From: Lepeophtheirus salmonis
Taxonomy: Eukaryota > Arthropoda > Copepoda > Siphonostomatoida > Caligidae
Assembly: GCF_016086655.4 (NCBI RefSeq)
Contig: NC_052132.2
Location: forward strand, 6,326,805-6,390,804
DNA: 64,000 nucleotides
Reading direction: 5' to 3'
The notes under the pieces were generated by a model. That model was not told the origin of the DNA. It ran no database searches and saw only the letters and a list, made by a program, of their open reading frames with translations. A program made the translations under genes and the position numbers. Below, in pieces: positions 58,170 through 64,000 of the stretch (position 1 is its first letter; every line of letters starts with the position of its first letter).

Positions 58170-58290
58170 AAGCATCCAACCATCTCAGTTTGCTTTGTTC
58201 AGATATAAGATGCCTTATTGTCCTCCTCCGTGATTTTGCACCAATGTCATTCCTGATTAAAAATAATAAAATGTGTACCACAAGATAAGA
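58170..58290 (-). pseudogene. Tc1/mariner family B fragment, copy 3
   Basis: About 120 bp nearly identical to 1,588-1,710 (CATCTCAGTTTGCTTTGTTC, GTCCTCCTCCGTGATTTTGC, AATAATAAAATGTGTACC). It covers only the segment before the first catalytic Asp. Confidence 0.75.
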
Positions 58291-58529
58291 TCAACCCTTT
58301 ATAATAATAAGTGCTAGCCACAGCCCTCCTACTTAAAGCTTCAGCTATCTTGTCTCTTGAAATAAATTAAGTTGAACAGCTAAAAGGACATAGTTAGTAA
58401 CTACATCATTTCAGTTGCTGTAGTTACCATAAACGAAAGATAGGGCTCGGTCCTAGTACTATGCAAGAAAACTTGAACTCAGAACTTGTTGCAAATGACC
58501 CCTGTGTAGTAAGTATTAAAATATCTCAT

Positions 58530-58735
58530 GGAATCGCCGTAGATCATGGACAATGCGCACAGGAGAAATTATTCTCTCTAAGTCAATGTGCGTAGGTGCC
58601 ACCCAGGTGATTCCCAGAGAAATAAATATATTTTATGGACATCACACAAGATTCCTCGGTTAGTAAGAGTAACTGTAATACTATAATGTTTACTTATATT
58701 TAATCAGTGCAACTCCATCTAACAAATTATAAGAA
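58530..58735 (+). repeat. tRNA-derived SINE, copy 2
   Basis: The most diverged of the three. The head starts GGAATCG at 58,530 with an altered A box (TAGATCATGGACAATGCGC) and a B box reduced to GGTGCCACCC. The body keeps AAATATATTTTATGGACATC, AAGATTCCTCGGTTAG and AATGTTTACTTATATTTAAT. Confidence 0.7.
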
Positions 58736-58791
58736 CATTAAATATATATATTGATATTCTGTAAACTCTAAATTTTTCTTGGGATTTCAAT

Positions 58792-58998
58792 GTGCAACTG
58801 ATTCAAATAACACCAGTTACAGGAAAAACAATACAAATCTGTTTATATTATTACAAAAATAATTATTGGTCCGAAGAAAATTACACGGAGGTTGAACATA
58901 GACTGAGAAGATTATTGCCTAAGAAGGGAAATTGTCCGAAATATTGTCAACAAAAACCTATATTGAAAGGGCCTAAAATCATGGAACGATGTAGCTAA
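58792..58998 (+). other. Unassigned 68-codon open frame
   Basis: The frame reads VTGKTIQICLYYYKNNYWSE and VEHRLRRLLPKKGNCPKYCQ. The Tyr-rich hydrophobic start followed by a basic stretch resembles short helix-turn-helix N-termini seen beside arthropod transposases, but I cannot name a family. The last codons overlap the start of SINE copy 3. May be transposon debris. Confidence 0.25.
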
Positions 58999-59180
58999 AT
59001 GGATAACACGCTCAGGAGAATTTAGTATCTTGAACTCAAAGTGTGTAGGTTTGCGTCTCAGTTGTTCTTAGAGAAGGAAATATATATTAAGTATATTGAC
59101 TTCAAAGAAGATTCCTAGGTAAGATGAAGTAACATTAATAGTTATACTTAATCAACTCAACTCAATCTGATCAATTAAAG
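58983..59180 (+). repeat. tRNA-derived SINE, copy 3
   Basis: Head GGAACGATGTAGCTAAATGG at 58,983, B-box-like GGTTTGCGTCTC near 59,049, acceptor-like GTTGTTC near 59,061. Body GAGAAGGAAATATATATTAA, ACTTCAAAGAAGATTCCTAG, then a divergent tail. Confidence 0.75.
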
Positions 59181-59452
59181 GATCAATAATAAAGTAAATC
59201 AAAGAAGCTTTGTCATAAAGACAATTTAGCTTTTTTTTTAAATATTTGTTTCATTTATTTTAATCACTAAAAGGCTTGATTTCCAATATTAAGCTTTTAA
59301 TTGCATTTTGTTTTTGTTTTTTTGCCTTTAGATTATAATTTAATTAAAAATATAAAGTATGGTTGATATTTATTTTTATACTTAACCTTTGACAACAACA
59401 TCTTTATTTTCCTCACAAATTCATAATGGGGACAAGTTTCGCCATTACATTA
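59181..59452. other. AT-rich DNA between SINE and mariner
   Basis: No feature recognised. Confidence 0.4.
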
Positions 59453-60214
59453 AGTTGAGGAAAAATTAATTTCGTATTTCCCGCCCATTTTTAACAAAGT
59501 ATATCTTTTTCAACATTTGTCACATCAGATCATCTGATAAAGTGATGTAAAGGTGTGAGTGTAAAACTACAAACGATTATGCTACAGTATTGTGCTTGGC
59601 CGGTTCAGTCGTGAATTATTGTGCTTCGAGTATGGAGGTATCGAAGTAAGAAATTCGACATATTTTACATTTTTACGACTAAGAAATTTCCATTGTACAT
59701 AATCCGGGCCAATAATTTTTTCAATTCCTGTTCTACAACAATGGTTCGAGAGATTTTTATTTTGCTCAATTCTTCCCTCTAATGTTAATAACTCGACCGT
59801 TTGTTAACTGTTGATCGAACAGAATCGGCTAGCATTGGGGAATAACAGATAACAAGACATTATCAAGACAACACCAGGCAACACACATCTTTCATGATGT
59901 GCCAAAAGCTCCAGGAGATTAGATGGGGAGTTCTTATGCATCCACCATACAATCTGGACCTGGTACCAAGTGACTACTACCGTTTTTGTCTAATACCAAC
60001 GTGCTTGGGGGCACAACTTTAGGCTCAACAGAGGCCTGTGAAAATTGGTTGTACGAGTTTTTTTGCCAATAGGGATAAGGGCTTCTACGAGAAGGGATTT
60101 ATGTAGTTAAAATCTCGTTGGAAACAGAACGGGGCATACTTGGCTTACATTGGATGACTGTAATACTTTTATAAACCATTGAAATAAATCAAAAAATACA
60201 AAAATTACCCAACC
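59453..60214 (+). pseudogene. Mariner deletion derivative (family A, 59.5 kb copy)
   Basis: The TIRs start AGTTGAGGAAAAATTAATTT at 59,453 and end with the complement of GGTTGGGTAATTTTTGTATT at 60,214, flanked by TA (59,451-59,452; 60,215-60,216). From ATG at about 59,632 the reading is MEVSK, stop, EIRHILHFYD, then a jump to NSTVC near 59,795, DNTRQHTSFMM near 59,868 (second Asp block, QDNARPH), MHPPYNLDLVPSDYYRFC near 59,936-59,990 (third block with the final Asp), SFFANRDKGFYEKGF, and KQNGAYLA. The first catalytic Asp segment is missing, with frameshifts and stops. At 762 bp it is well short of 1.3 kb. Confidence 0.85.
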
Positions 60215-60875
60215 TATTATTTTGAATTCTGAAAGAAAAAAGTCTTGAATGAAAAAAAAGCAGAATATACTTTTTGATATTTTCTTACAATGCTCTCTTT
60301 GGATAAAAGTTTATTTCTTCCACCTTGGCAATTTTTCTAGAACTATAATTATTTTAAAATAAAAGAAACTTGTGAGCCTGATAGACCCAATAGATCGAGT
60401 AAGAGTTGACAAAATTATTGATTATTGATGTTCTAGAAAAATTGCAACTGTCATCTAGTTCATTATTTTAAACATAAAATGCCAATGACATGTTATTGAG
60501 TATTTGTACATATATATGAAAGCTGTGCATTTCAATTCATCTTCATAATGTTATTAAAAATAATAAAAATGTAAGCTTCATAATTTGATTAATTCGTACA
60601 GAATATCATATTCATTTGTTAAAGTTCCAAAAAATGTTTATATATGCATAGATATATAATTCAAAATTACTCGAGGAAAGTTTGTCTGTAGGTTTCTTCA
60701 TGCAACTCTATACTAGAAAATACAATGAGTTGAGTACTCAATTTTTAACAATGATCGTTTGTATCTAAAGCTCATGTTAAAATAGGAATACAAAACCCAT
60801 TAATGTGACTTTAGATAAGGCTTAGCAAAGAATGTATTTAGCTAAATCTCAACCAGGTAGCGATGTAAAGACTAA
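60215..60875. other. AT-rich DNA without recognisable gene
   Basis: No feature recognised. Confidence 0.4.
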
Positions 60876-60879
60876 AACT

Positions 60880-61220
60880 ACTCTCTGGAGTATCACATCA
60901 TATTATATTTTTCTCCATTTTTGATCCTCAATTCTATTCTGAGTTCAACAGGAACTGACACTTTATACTGGTGATTAAAATCGTCGGCATTTTGGGCTTG
61001 TTAACGAAAATCAACATAGTAAACTTAATAATTTGAAGAATCTTTTTTTTTTTTGGGGGAGCAATTTATCTGCCTTGACTTCATTTGATTTCATCAGCAA
61101 CGAGTAAATTTGATGAAGGAGAAGGGGAGAAGGAAATATAGGTGAGAATTACTCTGATGTAGATGCTCAATTCCACTCTGAGCCTAACAAGGACTTACAA
61201 TGATAACTTTGCAACAAATC
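60880..61220 (-). repeat. Dispersed repeat R1, minus copies, two overlapping pieces
   Basis: The block at 60,925-60,985 (CTCAATTCTATTCTGAGTTC, TTAAAATCGTCGGCATTTTG) is partial. The block at 61,005-61,220 (AATCAACATAGTAAACTTAA, AATTTGAAGAATC, CTCAATTCCACTCTGAGCCT, ACTTACAATGATAACTTTGC) is fuller. They read as two minus R1 fragments in tandem. Confidence 0.65.
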
Positions 61221-61621
61221 TGCAAGGTTTTCCTCATCCTTTATGAACACACAGAAATGTTCCATCTGATTTGGTATGTTGTAGAAAAATAAAATAACAG
61301 CTTAGAAAAATAATACATTTTTCAGAGATAAGGTTAGCTAAAAAAATTGGTAGATTTGTCTTCCTTTTTACAATTCCAATATTTTAGTCTACCTAAGATA
61401 CATTTCTAAATTAAAAAACTGGTTAATTCAACTGGCATACCATTTTTCAATGGCAAAAACTGACGATTTAAAATTACATTTAATTATCGAATCGCCCACA
61501 AAAATTACTTACACATTCATTGATAACCTTTAAGTCCAAATGCATGTATTTTCCCAGGGTGTTTAGCTACCCCCAATATACAAATGGATATTTAAGTATT
61601 ATAAAAGTTTATTTACCCTTA
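61221..61621. other. AT-rich DNA without recognisable gene
   Basis: No feature recognised. Confidence 0.4.
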
Positions 61622-62140
61622 ATATTGTAGAAAAAGTAAGTTCGTATTTCCAGCCCTTCTTTTAACTAAGTATATCTTTTTCATTATTGGTCACAGTAGA
61701 TCTCTACTGTAAATAACTCGACCGTTTGAAGCTAGTAATCAAACATAAGCGGCCATCATTGGTGAATAGGAGAGGATTCGTGTTTCATCAAGAAAACGTT
61801 AGGCTGCACACATATTTGATGACGTGCCAGAAGCTCGGTTAACTCGAATGTGAAGTTCTTATACGTCCACCATAAGTTCCAGACCTGGGACAAAGTGACA
61901 ACTACGTGATCCTTTCTATGCCCAATGTGCTTGGAGTACAGATTTGGCCTGAAAAAAGGCCTATGAAAATTGGTGATCCAAGTTTTTTGCCAATAGGGAG
62001 AAGAGAAATATGAAGTTGAATTCTCGTTGGCAAAAAGTTATCCAACAGAACACTTGGTATACTTGGCTTAGATTGGATGATTGCAACACTTCTTATACAA
62101 CATTGACGAGTGGTGAAAAATACGAAATTTCTTTGCGACA
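61622..62140 (+). pseudogene. Mariner deletion derivative (family A, 61.6 kb copy)
   Basis: The left end ATATTGTAGAAAAAGTAAGT and TTCGTATTTCCAGCCC, at 61,622, corresponds to the family TIR. The right end has AAATACGAAATTTCTTTGCG, finishing near 62,140. TA is present on both sides. The N-terminal domain is entirely deleted. The reading starts near 61,740 and gives FVFHQENVRLHTYLMT (second Asp now Glu), VPDLGQSDNY (third block, SPDLAPSDY decayed), and MPNVLGVQIW. At 519 bp it is the shortest bounded member. It shares the AATAACTCGACCGTTTG junction with the 59.5 kb copy. Open frames called here on both strands are not genes. Confidence 0.8.
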
Positions 62141-62522
62141 TATACTATCAGCAGCAGTGAAGAAATTGAATGTTTTTTACACATATATTTTAACCTGTGA
62201 ACTCATGATCTGAAATAATAATAATAAATTGTGTAGATTACAGAGGATAGATTATTTCGAAATAAAACAAGGAATTCCCCTTTCATTTCTCTTTTCCGTA
62301 ATTGTCGTTGCTGTAAATAAATATTAAAACCTTGCTAAGCATATGTAACACTACTTCCAAATCTAATGAAGTACTTTCTCAAAAACTGGATAAGGGAAGT
62401 ACAGTCAAATCCAAATATCATGAAAAGACGCTTATAGGCAACGTTCTTTCAGATATCATTTTTTTAATAAATAAAATACTTCACATAGAAGAAACACGAT
62501 GTAAAAATAAGACTTTGTAATT
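62141..62522. other. AT-rich DNA without recognisable gene
   Basis: A 62-codon plus-strand frame (62,332-62,520) has no recognisable motif. Confidence 0.35.
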
Positions 62523-62683
62523 AGTGTTTGATGCTCCTTTTGTAAGACTGAAGACTACAGTCAAGTTTGGTCCTAGATGACGTTGTTCGATTTTATTTCT
62601 TTTTCTTTAACTTAGTTTTAATACTGACTAGGACCGAGCCAAGACTGGGCTGTACCAATTAAATAAGGTCTGACACAACAATA
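62523..62683. mobile_element. MITE R5, short copy, about 161 bp
   Basis: The ends TAGTGTTTGATGCTCCTTTT at 62,523 and, inward from about 62,683, TATTGTTGTGTCAGACCTTA resemble the R5 ends at 55,966. Both arms also contain TTTGGTCCTAG- and CTCGGTCCTAG-like words. GGCTCGGTCCTAGT recurs alone near 58,445. Confidence 0.55.
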
Positions 62684-64000
62684 TTTATAAATATAATCAA
62701 ATCCTGAAATAAAATATGCTGAAATAACATTTTTTCCGCTTTTTAGTATCAACTTCATAGGAATTCATGAAGATGAATTATTCTTCAGGTGTTCTCCTTT
62801 TTTATAAGTTTTATGGGCTAACATTTTTATTTTCTTTGATTCTTTTCAAATTCATTTCACGTAGCTTTTAAATCTATACGAATACAAATGCTGGGTATCC
62901 CTGAAATGAACACTTTTACTGAAAGATAAGCTACAAATTTCGGACGTTCCGCTAAAAATAGGATTTAATCAAACACTGCCTCGAAAAGGGTAGTTTCTAA
63001 ATTACTTATCAAACATAAGTAAACAAAATATGTAGTTTTTTATATACTGTGGATATAGTCAACTTACCATCTAAAAAAACATTTTCCCTCATCTGGATTA
63101 GATTGTATAAGATAAATTAAAAATTTATCAATGAGGTCGTGCAAAAAAATATAATAAACACAAAATAATACACAGATATGTCTGCCTCTGGGGTTAATCG
63201 CGCCCCCTAAGCCAGTTTAAAAGTAATTTAAGCCTACTTCCTCTTGGGAGAGGAATCTACTAGCTGGAGTTCGGTCTTCCTCTATGGCAAACTCATCTCT
63301 ACTCTTGTATTAACATTTAAAAGCGAATCAGGACCAAGAAGGGGAAGTACGGAAATGAAAATACCGGCCCATGATGATCCTGTGTCTTGTAAATATGGCC
63401 TGCATTTATGATCACTAAATAATCTCTGTTGTGTACATATATGTACTCTATTGCAGTTGTGGTCAGAAATTTCTAGTCACTTTTTATTAATTATTTAGCC
63501 CAGAAGTCCTTACAGTCGAGAAATTTTCTGATCTAGGATAATTTAATATTTGCCACATAGAATTAATGCCTAAAAATTCAAGTACCCCTCTATGTGTCGG
63601 AGTATTGCCTATATTTTTTTATATGTAAGCCCTTAAAAACTTCCAAGCCAGATTGTTCCTAATCTGATATAAAAAAATACTTAAATTCACCTCAAATACA
63701 TGTTGAAAAATGATCACAAGAAAAATGCTTACTCATCATCTATAATGCAGATGAGGTCACGATCCATCTTCTTGATGTATCAATTTTTATTTATTTCGGA
63801 TCGTTGCATCAAGATATAAAAATACAATCTTTTATACTGCATCTATTTTAAACTATATACGAACATCATCACTTACTATTTATAAGTGTAATACATACAT
63901 CAATCTTTAGATTCTTGTGCAAATCTTATTCATTTCAATCAAAAAACCATTTCTTTTTTTATCAACAAAATGCCTACCTTTTTATCGGCTTATGGGTAAA
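62684..64000. other. AT-rich DNA with a GC-richer patch
   Basis: At 63,175-63,400 composition is more balanced (GGGGTTAATCGCGCCCCCTA, CCTACTTCCTCTTGGGAGAG), but no reading on either strand matched a family I know. The remainder shows nothing supportable. Confidence 0.35.

Noticed and set aside
1..64000. A new bacterial-style defence system, CRISPR array or operon
   Set aside because: The window is clearly eukaryotic, with no clustered co-directional genes and no regularly spaced short repeats.

Overview
The window reads as AT-rich nuclear DNA of an animal. No intact host gene could be recognised, and there is no rRNA, standalone tRNA, CRISPR array or operon. The only long protein-like stretches are transposon remnants. 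The mix of mariner, Tc1, hAT, Jockey/R1-like LINE, Ty3/gypsy and tRNA-derived SINE sequence suggests an arthropod. The particular transposase variants remind me of parasitic copepods (sea lice such as Lepeophtheirus or Caligus). That last step is recall and inference; nothing in the sequence proves the species.

Layout. 1-5 kb: a decayed Tc1/mariner copy, a 1.0 kb element with terminal inverted repeats (TIRs), and a 919 bp Tc1/mariner element with TIRs, a TA target duplication and a still-open but internally deleted 217-codon transposase. 5-12 kb: AT-rich DNA with two hairpins, two TTCGTC-rich degenerate arrays, a 1.1 kb foldback element and a mariner remnant. 13-20 kb: copies of a dispersed repeat (called R1 here), hAT and mariner fragments, and a 0.69 kb element with about 165 bp inverted ends. 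20.9-27 kb: a Tc1/mariner deletion derivative, two LINE remnants and a mariner deletion derivative. 28-35 kb: a small hAT-type MITE (R2), a Jockey/R1-like LINE with an RNase H domain, an internally deleted hAT and more R1. 36-43 kb: more Tc1/mariner and hAT debris, and a mariner inside an older repeat (R3). 43.5-49 kb: a 1.32 kb hAT with an 8 bp target duplication sitting inside an R1 copy, a mariner, two adjacent pieces of a vertebrate-type Tc1, and another Tc1/mariner. 49.1-51.3 kb: a Ty3/gypsy element with both LTRs, whose 5' internal part is a reversed Tc1/mariner fragment. 51.5-64 kb: small MITEs, three copies of a tRNA-derived SINE within 2 kb, and two more mariner remnants.

How the parts relate. 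Most elements are dead. Class II copies repeatedly keep their ends but lose the middle of the transposase, the usual pattern of abortive gap repair. Insertions into older repeats give a relative order: R1 before the hAT at 43.8 kb, R3 before the mariner at 41.9 kb. At least seven fragments belong to one mariner family (called A here; copies at 11.3, 18.1, 26.2, 37.9, 51.9, 59.5 and 61.6 kb) and three to one Tc1/mariner family (B; copies at 1.0, 40.6 and 58.2 kb). All family names R1-R5, A and B are labels for this annotation only. Family assignments rest on motifs read by eye in translations I made across frameshifts; no database search was possible.
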